The notes below the pieces were generated by a model that had not been told where the DNA came from, ran no database searches, and saw only the letters and a list, made by a program, of their open reading frames with translations. 64,000 nt of DNA from Neospora caninum Liverpool (lineage: Eukaryota; Apicomplexa; Conoidasida; Eucoccidiorida; Sarcocystidae), in the NCBI RefSeq assembly GCF_000208865.1, contig NC_018394.1:3847797-3911796 (forward strand), read 5' to 3'. Every line of letters starts with the position of its first letter. The first letter of the stretch is position 1. Made by a program: the position numbers and the translations under genes. Below are positions 1-30,637 of the stretch, in pieces.

Positions 1-517
1 AGGGCTCCCGCGTGGGTTGATTAAGATTTTGCCCGAATCAGCCGCGCTCGGCGACATGGGGCCAAGGCTTCCAGTCTAGAAGGGCGAGGGCACGCGCAGG
101 AAGCGTGAGCGGTCGACGGGCGGAAAGGTTGGCACGAGTGCCACGGACCCGCGAACCCGAGAGCTTTTGATAGGGTCGGAAACCTCTAGGATCCACAATG
201 GCCAATCATTTCTGTTTAGGACAGTCGTCGTGAGGTCGGGATGGCACGAGGAAGTCGAAGAACAAAGCCGCATGTGGCGTGTTCGCAGATCTGAGCGGGC
301 ACGCGATACGGGTGCCTTTTTCTTGCATTCCTTACATGCGCTTGGCCTGCATGCAGACACGTGCATGCATTTGGAGCTCTTCTTTTGCACAAACTCGTTT
401 TTTGCCCGGAGAGAAAAAAGTGCATGTGAATCCAAACCTGGTGAACTGCGGCATATCGAAACGGCGATGCTGGGCAGAGTTCGGGCGCGTTGCGTTTCTG
501 TGCAGATCGGGAAGACG

Positions 518-2539
518 ATGGTGTTCGTGAAGCCTGACGCGGCCAAAGAGTTGTCAGTTTTGCAGCGCGAGAAGCTTCTGTGTTTCCAACCTCTGATCAG
601 CGTCCTGGGCCCCATGTGGAGGAAGGTGCTTCTCCGAAGGAAAATGGGAAAGATTATCCGCTTTCTCACGAGAGTCGAGGCGAATGCACGCATGTAAGTC
701 GCTGCTGTATTTTTATAGCTTGGACATTTGCACACTCTAAACCGTTCACCGAATTATCGGAAATGCAATCGGTGGTCGGGCGGCCAGGTCTCTCGTGGCG
801 ACACGTCAGAGTCTGGGAGTTCGTGGGAAACGTAAGGGATCCAACGGCCACTATGACCCGCTGTTTCCTCGTACCTCAACACTTCACACGTGATGCGTTT
901 GCTGACGAAAGGCCTTTGTTTGGAGCGCATTTCGCGACTCCATTCCGCTGACCTGTATCGTATGCTTTGCTCGCACCAAACGTCAGCTTATGGTGTTTCC
1001 TTCCAGAGTACAGAGTGGAGAGCCCTTGCTGTGATAGGTCTGTCCTCGTTCGTTCCGTCCGGGGGATAGATTCCCATTTCTCCCGTCATAAGCTAGGTGC
1101 TTTGTACGTTGGACTCGGGTCAGCACGTCGGTTACTCTCTGGATATGTTTCCTTCGTTGGCGTCAAAGTTAGGTCTCGCCATGGTCGCGCTAGAAACCCT
1201 TTGTCACAGTTCAGGTCCCAGCTGCACCACTCCGTAGAAAAAACTTTTTAAAATCAAGTTCGGGGTTCACTGTCCTCGACTGTGTCAGGTCTCTCAAATC
1301 TCCCCCGGCGCACGCGCGAATATGCGTGTGCCTAGTGTCGCGTTTTCTGGCACGTGTATAAGCGTCACCTGTCGCCGCTTTTCCTCGTTCATGTCCACAG
1401 GCATCTCGAGCCGGAGAAGATCGACCTTTCTCCCGAAGAGAGAGATGCGTTCTTGGCAGGGATCGCGCGCCCCCGAAAGCCCACGGTGGTGAAGAGGCTG
1501 CACACGGAACCCGAGCGAAAACCGACGAAGGTGCTCAGCTTGTCTCGCGCAAGACTTTCGATGTCAAAAGAACTGCCTCGGAACTACGCGGCGAGCAACG
1601 AAGCTCTCGACGTTGATGATACCAAGTCTGTAGATACAGAGGCCTTCGTCCGTCTGAAGATGAAGCGGTCTCCTAATGAAAACTATCTTCGGCAGACAGG
1701 TACGAAAACACTGAGGCATCCGCTCTGTTCGGCAACCTAGCGCACGACCCAGCAGGCAAAGGGCTGCGGAAAACCGGAGACACTGTTTCCTTCCCAGCTG
1801 CTGCATCGCCAGCGACGACTGGTTCGTTTGTCACTCTCTAGCAAGTCCGGCTCGTGTGTTAATCAGTAGAAATCGACGGCTGTGCGTCTGTTGCGACAGA
1901 CGCCATCCGGTGTCGTTTTGCGTTACCGACAAAACGTCGCGTACATACCTATCGATCATTCTATCTGTCTACACATATATATGTGTGTATATATATATAT
2001 ATTTATATGTATATCTGCGTGCCTATTGTTCATGTGGCACCGTGAGACTACGTCGTCTCGAGCCTTTGTGGAATAGGGTCAGACTTGGTTTCTTCGTGTT
2101 GCTGCGTGCCCTATGCCTCCACAGCTTTGGCGCGTCTCAAAGAACGACGGCCGTCGAACGTCTGCATGGAAGAGGCGTACCACGTGTGGAGGTCCGTGGA
2201 ACTTCTCTTCAGAGAACCTCTAAGCGACAAGCGACTTCAGAACATTTGCACAGTAATCCGAAATGACATGGACCAGCACTACGGCTTTTTCTGGCAAGTT
2301 ATCATCAACCGCACTCCGAACTTCGGCATGGCTGCAACTCACATTCACGGGTCCCTCCACGTCGTCGAACAGGATGGAATGTACAGAGACGGACGACAAT
2401 TCCTCTTCCACCTCATAATGTATAAAACCCGGAAACCCCGCAAGGAAGGTAGGATGCAGAAAACAGTGGGACATACAGGAGTGCAAAGCTGTAGACGTCT
2501 ACCGCGAAACGGCCTCAATGTATTTCCCGGCGCTTTACG

Positions 2540-2583
<44 letters not shown>

Positions 2584-4664
2584 ATGCCAGGCGTTGCTTT
2601 TGAACCGGGTCACCGCGGATTGGCGGTCGAAGCAGGCTGATTGGTGCGTCGGATGAAGCAGTAGTGAATTGCGGACATGCTTGAGAATGGTCGTTGTTTG
2701 TATGCAAAAGTAGAGAAGCTTTGTAGGATGGTAGGCGAACCGAGGAACATCTGACCCTGGAGCCTGGACAATTTGTGGACTGAATGAAAATGCAGCTGCT
2801 TCGTGCTGCTTGTGAAGGATAAACGATGCGTCAGGGCTTCTTGCACCACAGTGTAGCAACACTGAGGAATCAAAGCAATTGAATATCCCACGTGAAATAC
2901 CGATATATCTGCGTGTCTGTGTTCTGTCCTCCGCATATATATATATATATATATATATGTTTGTTTGCGGTGGAGCGCGCACACGTTCACTAGGGACGCG
3001 TTGCGCTTTGCCGAGAGGATCCCGAGAACACATGGTTGTGAGATATTTCCGACGGCTTCTTTTTGGTCTGCGTCCGAGCCTGCGGTTAACCAATGAGGAT
3101 GGGAAAGGTCGCCGAATGTGCCGCGAGAGTTGTTGCCCGTGATCGGATCCCGTGTCACTTCTTTTCGCATGCATCGCTGGGGCGTCTCCCGTCTCTAGTC
3201 GACCTGTCCTGTTCCCGGTTTTTGGTCACGGTTTTCAACAAAGCGTCAAAATACGTACTACACTGGTGTTTCGACAGAGGCATAGGAAAGAAGAAGGAAT
3301 ATACCTGGTGTCTACAACGCTTCAGCGCGCTGGCGTTTGCGGTGTTTGGCCGTATCTCATCAAGGGGTGAGCCTAGACAGAGGCTCCAGTGACTCGCCGT
3401 TTTACGGTAACTGTACGCTTGGAGCCTGGTCTCTTCGCATGCAAGGCGAGACTTTCTGGGTCTGGGTATCCGTGCAGAGATCCGACTTCATGAACGAGCG
3501 GCCGAGAAAACATATGGCATCTGCCGACAGAAGGATTTCTCAGGTAATGCTTCCTCCAGTGCAGTAGTTTTTTTCAGATGGACATTCGTATCGCAGACGC
3601 ACGAGGCATAAGCGCGTCCACGTCTTTGTTCCCAGAAATGCCCCGTGTCTGTAAAAAAGAAGGATGTCTACAAACAGCTATCTACCCATCGATATGCTTG
3701 ACGTTTGGTTAATCTGTTCTGCGTTTGCATATTTTATATGGCAGGGATACATTATTTATGTATGTGCTTTCCTCTATAGTGTCCCTGAAGGTGGTGTGGA
3801 GTCCCTGGTTCCGCCACAAGGTCTGCGTCTTTAGGCCGACGCGTCCGTTGTCTACCGATGTGCTTGGGGTGTCTCTATATTTCCAGTCATATCTGTGTTT
3901 GCATCCATATTTGCCGCACCCCTCATACGCGTACGTTTTCCTTTCTGATTGCAGCTTTCATATATTGGAACCGATTGGGGTCAGCGGCGAAGGCCCCGTT
4001 GCAGGCGTCGCCAACCCTTCGACTGTGCGTGTGTGCGCAGGTGTCGTGCGCGTCATGAACAGCAAAGTGCCTCCGTACATGGAGAAAGACGTCTCGTACT
4101 TGATTGGCATGCTCTTCCAGCGATACCAATACACCCGCGACTGGACGACGTTTTCCACATGCATTCAGTCCTACCTGATCGGGCGGTATAGCGAACCCTT
4201 CGGAGGAGCTTGGAACGTGATAGCGCAGGAAGGCGCCTTTTTCTTGAGCCGCCTGTGGACCAAACACAGCCGGTTTCTTCGCGTAGAGATTGACTTCCCG
4301 GCCCTGGCAGAAGAGGCGCTGAGTGAGCCTTGTCCAGCCTGTCCGACGCCCGTCCTCACTGTCGTCTGTTTCGAGGCGTGTGCTCCAGATAGAGCGTGAC
4401 GACGAAAAGCGGATGCGAAGGAGGGGCCGAGGACCAGGAAGGTACTTGGCCCTTTCCGCCCCGGTGGTCCGGGAGGCGCGGGCCGTGGATGCAACGGCAG
4501 AGAGGAAATCGGGAGGTGCTCAATCCCAAAAAGCCGGTATTCGATCTGAACACGGATCTCCGCAGCATCAGGCATCGGTTCCGCGATTTGCGGGGCCCGA
4601 CCCAAGCAAGAAGCAGGATGAAGACTTGCGTTTGCGGGGAGGACGGGAAGCGTGTCCGTGTTAA
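518..4664 (+). CDS. Protein with two dynein-light-chain-like domains, multi-exon
   Basis: Exons read as 518-693, 1401-1699, 2125-2448 and 4041-4322, with phases that agree at every junction (donors GTAAGT, GTACGA, GTAGGA, GTGAGC). A last exon 4501-4664 is also in phase, but without that splice the frame stops at 4397-4399, so the C terminus is uncertain. Exon 3 holds a stretch with VIRNDMDQHYGFFWQVI and a following FG and HIHGSLHV. Exon 4 holds MEKDVSYLIGMLFQRYQY, then a Trp, a GR and an FFLSRLW end. Both follow the DYNLL/LC8 pattern (acidic/hydrophobic helices, a DxxY..W core and later beta strands). LC8 proteins are about 90 residues, so this would be a tandem form with a basic N-terminal extension of about 160 residues. 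The LC8 fold usually serves as a dimerisation hub for dynein and other partners; the role here is inferred. The start at 518 was chosen for its good context (gacgATGG); an in-frame ATG at 467 and open frame back to 167 leave an earlier start possible. Confidence 0.6.
1973..2014. repeat. Interrupted TA/TG microsatellite
   Basis: Alternating TA and TG dinucleotides inside the intron between the second and third exons of the dynein-light-chain-like gene. Confidence 0.8.
2543..2580. repeat. (AT)n microsatellite
   Basis: A run of about 19 uninterrupted AT units in the 1.6-kb intron between the two light-chain-like domains. Confidence 0.95.
2933..2959. repeat. (AT)n microsatellite
   Basis: A second uninterrupted AT run in the same long intron. 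Confidence 0.9.
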
Positions 4665-6550
4665 GAAGTTGCTCCTCTGTACTCAGTAGGGTATGCAAGT
4701 TTTATTCCACACGCTAATCTCTTTCTCGGAGTGACATCATGGGGGGGCGTTTGTGAAGGGATCTTAATTTGGAATGAACAGGCACACCATGCGGAAGTGG
4801 CGTCAGCAAATCGTCTTGGGCTGCTGAGTTGAGAGTGACGTTTGCGGTTTTTCGGTCAGTCCCTTGTGTCTTGGAATGGCAACTTTCGTTGACAACGACT
4901 CGTGCCGAACCCTCGGTTTTTAAACCTGTTTTGCTCGCTCCAGGTGGCGTTGCGTGTCCCGCCCTCTTTTCGTGTCGCTGACCGGTCGCACGAACTGTTC
5001 GAGTACATCGCCTCTTTCTCTATCCAAGCGTGCTGGGCTTATGCCGGTATCCATTTCCTGTCTTCTGTCGTATCCGGGAGAAAAGCTCCCTCTCTACCTT
5101 CTTTACGCGGCTCCTATCTTCAGTACAGCTGTCTGCCAGCAGATTCTCACGTCCGACTCTGCCCCACGGCCTTGTTTTTGCGGTATCGCGACTCTCGGTG
5201 TGCCGGCGTTCCACACAGGCCAGCAGACTTCGCTTCCTCAAAGTGCCCGTTTTTAGTGCTTTCCACCGCTTCCCCCGTACACGCCTCTCTCTCACTGTTA
5301 CACGCTCACCCCATGATGGCGCGCGTTTCCGTTGCCTTGGTGTAGACGCCGTTCTTCACGACTAGAAAGACCCACATTTAGCTCAGACACAGGTCTGGTG
5401 TACTACCATGCACAAGAACATGTGACAATAAAAGGTGGCTCAGGACGCGCAAGCGGCATTGGAATAGAGAAACAGGCTACACAGCTTCGTTTCGTTTTAA
5501 CCCAGAACATGAGCATAATGGGAAAAGGTGCTCCGGAGCGGCTGCCGATTTGACAAATATGCAAATCGGCTATTACGCCGAAGCCACACAGCACTGGGGA
5601 GTTTCGGTGTGGAGTCTCGTTTCACCGGCTATTCCCTGTGACGCAAACGCTTTTGAAATGCCTATACAAGTACCTCTGTTTCCAGCTTTCCACATGTTAC
5701 ACAAAACCGTGGAACAGGGCAGAGAATGCCTGTGGAGAGGAGACGGGGAAACTGTGAGTTTCTGTGCTAAAACATTTCACTGTATCTTTAAACAAATTTG
5801 AAGGTAATCTGCTGTATGATGACAAGCTGACCTTCGCGTGTCCTTCCCTTCCTTTCTTTTCACCAGATCCGCACAACGGAGTACCGCAACCAGACACCTC
5901 CTGCCGCTACACTCGATCCTGGGTCAAGGCCTTACAAGTCTGCCTCATGGATTGTGCCTTTCCATTCTCTCCCAACTAACTGTTTTACCGCGGCGCAGAT
6001 TCGTGGCTGCCTAGAGAGGCGAAACGGCGACACCACGCTCTAACGAGGCAGCACGACATCGGGAGCGGAAATCCGCAAACCATCAAAGCTACCTCTGGTT
6101 CGAATCTACAGGCGGCAACTGCGAGGTACATCAGAAACGAAATGTGCGCCAGGACCATCTTCCCACTCCTGAGTCGTCTGGCGACTCACTTGCCACCGTT
6201 AGCAGCAGACGCGACAAGTATACTTCGCCTCTTGACCACGGCGCCGCAAAACCAAGCATTCCACGGGAAAAACGTAGCCCGCGCGAACGCACGGGCAGAT
6301 GAGTAGGCGATCAAGTCACCCTTTTCAGTGTGCGTAGCCGATCGTGTGAGCGTCGATGCTGGAAAGGTTTCCATCCTCCCAATTACGTTTCCCCCCTTTT
6401 ACGCCGATACACCGTACGCTCGAAGCGAAGCGCGAAGTAGACGGCAACCGATAGTACCGGCGGTCCCTGTCTTTCCCACACATGGAGGATGCGGGCAGCC
6501 CTGTGTGGATTGTGTTTCCCGTGCGGATATCCGCGCCGTTTCGCTCTTCC
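4665..6550. other. Convergent intergenic region, no gene seen
   Basis: This lies between the 3' end of the plus-strand light-chain-like gene and the stop codon of the minus-strand protease gene. Open frames here are short, in all frames and Ser/Cys/Leu-rich without a recognisable domain. It is best read as the two 3' untranslated regions plus spacer. A plus-strand open frame at 4902-5345 has a coding-like stretch, but no splice path joins it convincingly to the upstream gene. Confidence 0.5.
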
Positions 6551-25198
<18,648 letters not shown>

Positions 25199-28100
25199 CG
25201 TCGCAGGCGATCCTTCTCGAGACTTTGAGCCGCAACGTCCTCTCTGCCTCTTCCTCCGGCCCTCCAGCAGCCGTGCGGCACAGCGTCAGAAAAAGCCACG
25301 CCCTTGGCAACACCACCGCACGTTCAGGGTGGGCTCTGTCGAAGACGCGGAAGACGCCTTCGAGGGGGCGACGTCGACACGAGATGAGAAGCGGACGAGG
25401 GAGAACAGGTGTGCGTGCGTCGATAGGGCGAGTCCGCACGTGCAGGTTCTGCGCCTTCTCACATTTCTCGGGAAGCGGGGAGAAAGCGACAATGTGTCGG
25501 GGTAGCCTAGGCAAAAACTAGTCAGGATGCTGGGATCCTCGCTCTGATCAACGAGGCCAAACGGCGGCGACACAAAAGACGAAGAGGAAAAAGGCGAACA
25601 TGCAAAGGGCGTCTCCGACTGCCTCCCGTTGGAATCGAGAACATCTACCGGGACGGCATCCTGCAGCCCGGTTCTAGCACGAGAGGACGCCTGTCTGTTG
25701 CGGCTTGGTCACAGTGGCGAAGAGCCCACCAAGAGAGAACGGCTGCATCTCGTCGGAAACTCGACCACGGTTCCGAAAGTCCACTAAACAAATTGGCGAA
25801 AAAAAAGATGTTTTCAAGACGAACCTCTTCACGCTTCTGTCTCGCCAAGCTGCCCAAGCTCGATTCCGCGCCTAATTCGCCGAGTCGTAGAGACTTCCTG
25901 GCCCGTGTGTGTTCCTGTTTCATGTGAGACAAGTGTAGAGAACGGAAAAAGGGGGACGAGGAACAGAGGAACAGCATTCTCTTGAATTAGAGAGCGCCGC
26001 CTACGAAAGAGCGCAAGTGCTGCGCGGCCGTGACTCATCCGATGCGAATCAGGACCACGGTGCGGTGTCCCCTGATACAATGGAAGACTAAGAACGGAGG
26101 AAGGCACGGCGCGTCATGGCTGCAGAAGGCCAAGCAGCAGAAAAACCGCTGCAGGAGGAAGGGGTGGGCAAAGCCAGAGAGGGGACGAGCGAGAAGCTGG
26201 CCGGGCGAGGAAGCTCGGACACAGCGAGAGAACAGGAAGACACAACGAGCGACGTCAAAGACGAAAACAGGAAAACGTGTGGAGGCGAAACGCGCGAGCT
26301 GCGAGTGTGGCGGCGTTTTCCAGCTGTGCAAATCTGCAGGTGACAGCCCGGAAAAAGCGTTAAACAAGGGACGCTCGAGGCCGGAAGACCGCTTTTAAAA
26401 GGTTCAGCTGTGAGTGTAGCGTCAGAACAAAAGGTGCAATGCCGTCAGAAATAAAGAATTTTGGCGGCTCTGGAGCTGGAAACGGTGTAGGCCAAGAGCA
26501 AAGTATGTGAAACGACCCGAGAGTGACACCGGTTGCCGACTTGGAAGGCAGCGAGAAAGAGACACACAGGAATTAGTTGCCGTTTCCGTCCATTGACGCC
26601 CGTGTGAACCGCCCTTTCCCCCTGAGATGTTCTCTTCTCCGTAAAAAGGAAGAGTAAGCGGTGTAAGGAGGCCGATGTGGCTCAGGGGCAGAGCGTTTCC
26701 TTATTTTCTCGGGCATGCATGGCTGTCTCCATATGCATGCGCGCGCTTTCTGATCTCGACCCAGCCGGACGACCGGCGCGGTGGTAACAAGCGGAAACTC
26801 GGGATTCCGCTGTATCGTCGTTGCAGGTTTTTGTTTGAGCTCAAAGTCTGTGAATTTAAGGAGCTGGTGTCTTGACAAAGCGGTTGCGAGGGAACGGAAG
26901 GTTCGACTTTAGCGCTGAGCCTGACACACTATCCGCGAATCGGAGACGACGCTCGGTGAGAAGCCTACGAAGACAACCGGATGGGAGCGCCTCGGGTCCT
27001 GTGTCTTATCCGGGGCATCGGGTAGCCTGAGAAGCTGTTCGAGCGCTGGGAAATAAGGGATTCATACCACCGTTCGCCAGCTTTCCTCCTGAAGCTCGAT
27101 GGTTTTCGTCCAGCCAAGTGTTCGTTTTGCGATCGAACGGATCCGGGATGGCGCACAGAAAGGCTTCACGGGCGCGCGCAGCACAGTCGAGACAGCCGCT
27201 TGTGTTTCCCTTCGACAGCTGATAAACATTGCAATTGTGACGTATCTTCTCGGCGACTGGGTTTCTGGGGTACTTTCGCTGCAAACCGCACTGTGCTTCA
27301 GGGAAGACGGGAAGCTGTTCTGTCAGAGCTGCGAGCTTTTTCCCGGAAATCTGGAGCACTTTTCCCGTCGAGCCGTGTCGCAAGATCGGGGTCCACCTCT
27401 CTCGACATCGTGGCACGTGTCGATGCATGCATGCATGCATGCGTTCTTTTTTGTACGTCTTGTGAACAACGAAACAACCAGGGCGTCTCTCTTGTCAACA
27501 GATTTCTAGCATTGGTGTGCTTTCAAAGGCGTTCGCTTCAGTTTCACTTCTGTTCCCTGGGACACTCGTTCGTGTGCGTGGGGGGAGGCAGGCTTTACCT
27601 CCTCTCTTCCTCTTTTCTGCGGCGACGTTTCCTTGACTATGAATGCCCTCTCCTCGTCTTGTTCCTCTTCCCGTGCCGTGTGTTCTTGCATTCCTGTGAG
27701 ATTCGGAAAGTGAGCCGGAGATAAATCTCGTTTCAGGGATGCCTACATATGAATAAATACGCTTTCGCATATGTAAGAGATACGTGGAAGGACACGGCGG
27801 CGTCCCAGCTGAAGATGTCTTCCAGCGGGGTTGTCGCGCCCTTCCGAAGACAGGGAAACCTTGCCCCAGTCCTTTTTCCTCGTGCATACCATATCGCAAA
27901 TGTACTTTCGTCTCTTTCGAACCACGGTGTTCCTAGGGGGGCCAGAATGCCTGGCTCACCAGCAGCAATGCTACGCCCCAGCCCAGGTTCACCGCATCCG
28001 TTTGTCTCTTGTGCACTCCAACAACGCCGCACAGCGTACCGCAGTCGTTTCTACAGAAGGTCACTGACGTATTAAGACTCTTTTGGGCGTTCGCAAGCAC

Positions 28101-28648
28101 AAAAACCTCCACTTGCTTCCCTACGCATGGAGATCTAAACACACTTCTCTGAATGTCTGGTCCACTGCCACAGAGTTCTTATCGCCCCGCCCCCTCACGG
28201 TCAGTATGCGTATCCGAGACCTTCCACGCCTCACTGGTGCTCTGACCATTCCAACTCGCTAGCTCAGGATTCCTCGTGAGTGGAAACTTCCCGCTGTCTC
28301 ACCTGCCGCGTCGTCTCTGTCATGTGGGCGCCGGTCTCGTTGGAGCGGACCCTTTTCTTGGCACTCTCTTCGTATCTGTGACGCGGAGCAACTGCTTTGC
28401 CGAAAGGCATCCTTCTTCCAATTTTGTTGATCTCAAACGTCGCCATGGCTCATATGCCTCTGTATGTCTAGACGTACACACAGGGAAACAAGGTGTCTCT
28501 GCCTGTAGGCATATGTATCCATAGCTCGTACTCACACACGCCCTTCCCCGGTTACGTGCAAACCTCCAAAATTGAGTGGTCAATGGTTTTTTGGAACCGG
28601 AAGGAGCCGCTGTGTGTGGCCTCTAACCGAAATGATGTTCACGCCGGA
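25199..28648. promoter_or_regulatory. Divergent intergenic region, likely two promoters
   Basis: This 3.4-kb gap separates the minus-strand protease start (25198) from the plus-strand start at 28649. No long frame has coding character, though non-coding first exons of either gene could lie here. Two GCATGC motifs sit at about 26714-26738 and an array of TGCA units at 27423-27442. GCATGC-type elements are known from coccidian promoters, so this is a reasonable place for initiation, but no TATA box or transcript start can be assigned. Confidence 0.35.
27423..27442. repeat. (TGCA)n tract with overlapping TGCATGC motifs
   Basis: Five overlapping TGCATGC-type units in a row, palindromic at each step, in the divergent intergenic region. 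Confidence 0.85.
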
Positions 28649-30637
28649 ATGGCGGGGGTCGCTTTTCGTCGGTCATTTTCTCCGTGCTGGAGTGCCCGTC
28701 TCGGTCTCTCCCTTCTTCTCTTGCTTCACCTGGCAATGCTGCTTACTGGCTGCACTCCATGCGAGTCCGCCTCTTGCGCAAAGCTTCCCGTGCCTTCTTC
28801 GCCCTCTGTGTCGCACTGTCAGTTCGCTCTAACGCACTCCAGGAAGTCAGCAAACAGCATATCGGCTCAACGAGACGTTCGAACCCCGCCTCAGCCACTC
28901 TTAGCTTTTGGCAGTCTTCGGAGTGTCCCCGGATCGTCGGTCTCGCCTGAAGACGCCCAGCGCCCCCCTGGGCTCTGCGACCGTCCCATGCTTGATTCTC
29001 CCCGTGTTTTCGGTAGCCTGGATAGCCCCCTTGCGCCGTCCGAATATCTGAGTGCATGCAGTGGTTATCTCTGCCCTCTTCTCTTGGGACCAGACAAATT
29101 TCGAGGACGTTCTGTTGCCCAGAGCTCTTGCTCGCGTGGACAGGATGGGCGTAGGCAACATTCGTCGTTCCTCTTTCTTCGGGGAGAGAGAGGAAAGAAG
29201 TTGCGAAAACAGGATCGTCTGTTCGCTGCCAAGTGTCCCCTGCTCAACGTGGTTGACTTCGCCCGTTTGCGGGTTCCACCTTTGACTGCGGAAGCACTCT
29301 TACAGCGCGAAGGTTCAAGTGATAGTGCGGCGATGCAGATCCACGCGTCTATCTCAGCAGCAGAACGTGCGAGAGCTGAGGAAGAAGAAATGCGAAAAAA
29401 ACGCACCCGTCGCGGATCTCGACAAGTTGAAGAAGGTCATGAACTTCCACCAGCTTCTTCCGTGACTCAACTAAAAAACTACCATGCTCTCCTGTACTAT
29501 GCAACATGGGACAGCCGCTGCCAGGCCCTCACCAACGCCCTTGCCAACCTCGCGTCTGTCGCGTGCCCCACGCTGTTTCCCTTGCCTCCGACAGGGCTGG
29601 GCGGAACGGCAGAAAGTGGAACTGTAAGACGAGCAGGTGGAGACCAGGACGGTAGTAGCCACGCTGAAGACACAGAGGCGGGGCCAGCCGTGTCTGGTGA
29701 AGCTCCTGATGGGGAGAACGGCGAAAAGGTTGAGGAAGAGAGAGAGGGCCTTCGAGATATACTCGATTCTTGCATTCCCTGCTGGCTACCTGTCACGGGG
29801 ATCTGCGTGTCAAACAGTCTTGTGATTGCGGCGGGAAGGCGCGCCCTTCAGAAACAGGCGCGCATGCTGAGCAACAAGAAACAGCTACGGCACCATGAAC
29901 GAGCTCTTCACCTCATGATTTCTGAAGGAATCTTTTACGGCCATGGTGATCTCCCAGCACTCCAGGTATGGAGGCGCGAGGGAGGACGTGCGGAAAGGGG
30001 TAACGAAAATGCGTATTCAAGACCGTTCGCACTTCCGTCTCTTGGTCTCGACTCTTCTGTGTTGGGGGACAGTTCGCTAGTGCCAGGACAGAATCCCAGT
30101 CAAAGTAGCGATGCACGGAGGGACGGAGAGGCTGCGGTACGGAGCCTGCCTACCGGAACGGGACGTGATGGAGATCCAAAGATGAATCTGGATCGCCCGG
30201 CCGCAGGTCCGCGTGACCAGGCCGACTGCCGCTCAACGTGGAGAAAAGTTTTCGAAGTTCGCGGCTTCGGGCCAATTCCCCTGATGCAGCTAGCTGGGGG
30301 TGATGCCAGCGCTTGGAAGGAAGAAGAGAAACTCATTCTCACGCGGGCTCTCCTACATAAGTCGGTAGACAGTGATGGCTCCGCACGCCCACGTGAAGAA
30401 GGAATTCTCTCGGCGGGGCATGGCGGCTTCCTCAGTGGCACAGGCAGTGCTCAACCAGAGGAAGATGATTTGCGAGTCTGGCTGTCGCAGCTGAGTTCCA
30501 TCTACCAGTACCACGCCATGCGAACGCTTTTGCAGCGCCTGAGGCGTGCGGAAGACGAGTTCCCCGAATTCCAGGAGTTCAACTTGAGAAACTATAATCC
30601 GCGCCTAGCTAAACTCAGAGGCCTGCTTAAAGACTGA
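28649..30637 (+). CDS. Unknown protein with N-terminal signal peptide, 662 residues
   Basis: A single open frame from ATG 28649 to TGA 30635-30637. I preferred this start over the upstream non-ATG part of the open frame because it places a classic signal sequence at the N terminus: basic residues (FRRSF, SAR), then LGLSLLLLLHLAMLL and a GCTPCESASC end. The next 200 residues are Ser/Pro/Arg-rich and basic, as in bipartite apicoplast leaders, so import into the secretory path or the apicoplast is possible. An acidic/basic helical stretch (AAERARAEEEEMRKKRTRR) follows, then three better-structured blocks around LKNYHALLYYATWDSR, CWLPVTGICVSNSLVIAAGR with MISEGIFYGHGDLP, and RVWLSQLSSIYQYHAMRTLL near the C terminus. 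They are separated by a Gly/Ser/Asp-rich linker. I recognise no domain. A small in-frame intron in the linker cannot be excluded (CTCCAG followed by GTATGG near 29967). Confidence 0.65.
   Translation: MAGVAFRRSFSPCWSARLGLSLLLLLHLAMLLTGCTPCESASCAKLPVPSSPSVSHCQFALTHSRKSANSISAQRDVRTPPQPLLAFGSLRSVPGSSVSPEDAQRPPGLCDRPMLDSPRVFGSLDSPLAPSEYLSACSGYLCPLLLGPDKFRGRSVAQSSCSRGQDGRRQHSSFLFLRGERGKKLRKQDRLFAAKCPLLNVVDFARLRVPPLTAEALLQREGSSDSAAMQIHASISAAERARAEEEEMRKKRTRRGSRQVEEGHELPPASSVTQLKNYHALLYYATWDSRCQALTNALANLASVACPTLFPLPPTGLGGTAESGTVRRAGGDQDGSSHAEDTEAGPAVSGEAPDGENGEKVEEEREGLRDILDSCIPCWLPVTGICVSNSLVIAAGRRALQKQARMLSNKKQLRHHERALHLMISEGIFYGHGDLPALQVWRREGGRAERGNENAYSRPFALPSLGLDSSVLGDSSLVPGQNPSQSSDARRDGEAAVRSLPTGTGRDGDPKMNLDRPAAGPRDQADCRSTWRKVFEVRGFGPIPLMQLAGGDASAWKEEEKLILTRALLHKSVDSDGSARPREEGILSAGHGGFLSGTGSAQPEEDDLRVWLSQLSSIYQYHAMRTLLQRLRRAEDEFPEFQEFNLRNYNPRLAKLRGLLKD

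Noticed and set aside
76..735. 219-codon minus-strand frame at the left edge
   Set aside because: Antisense to the first exon of the light-chain-like gene, Arg/Ser/Cys-rich with no recognisable domain.
26669..26790. tRNA-like start (GATGTGGCTCAGGGGCAGAGC, A-box-like)
   Set aside because: No matching acceptor-stem partner downstream and no good B box (GGTTCGANNCC); the nearest GATCTCGACCC is misplaced.
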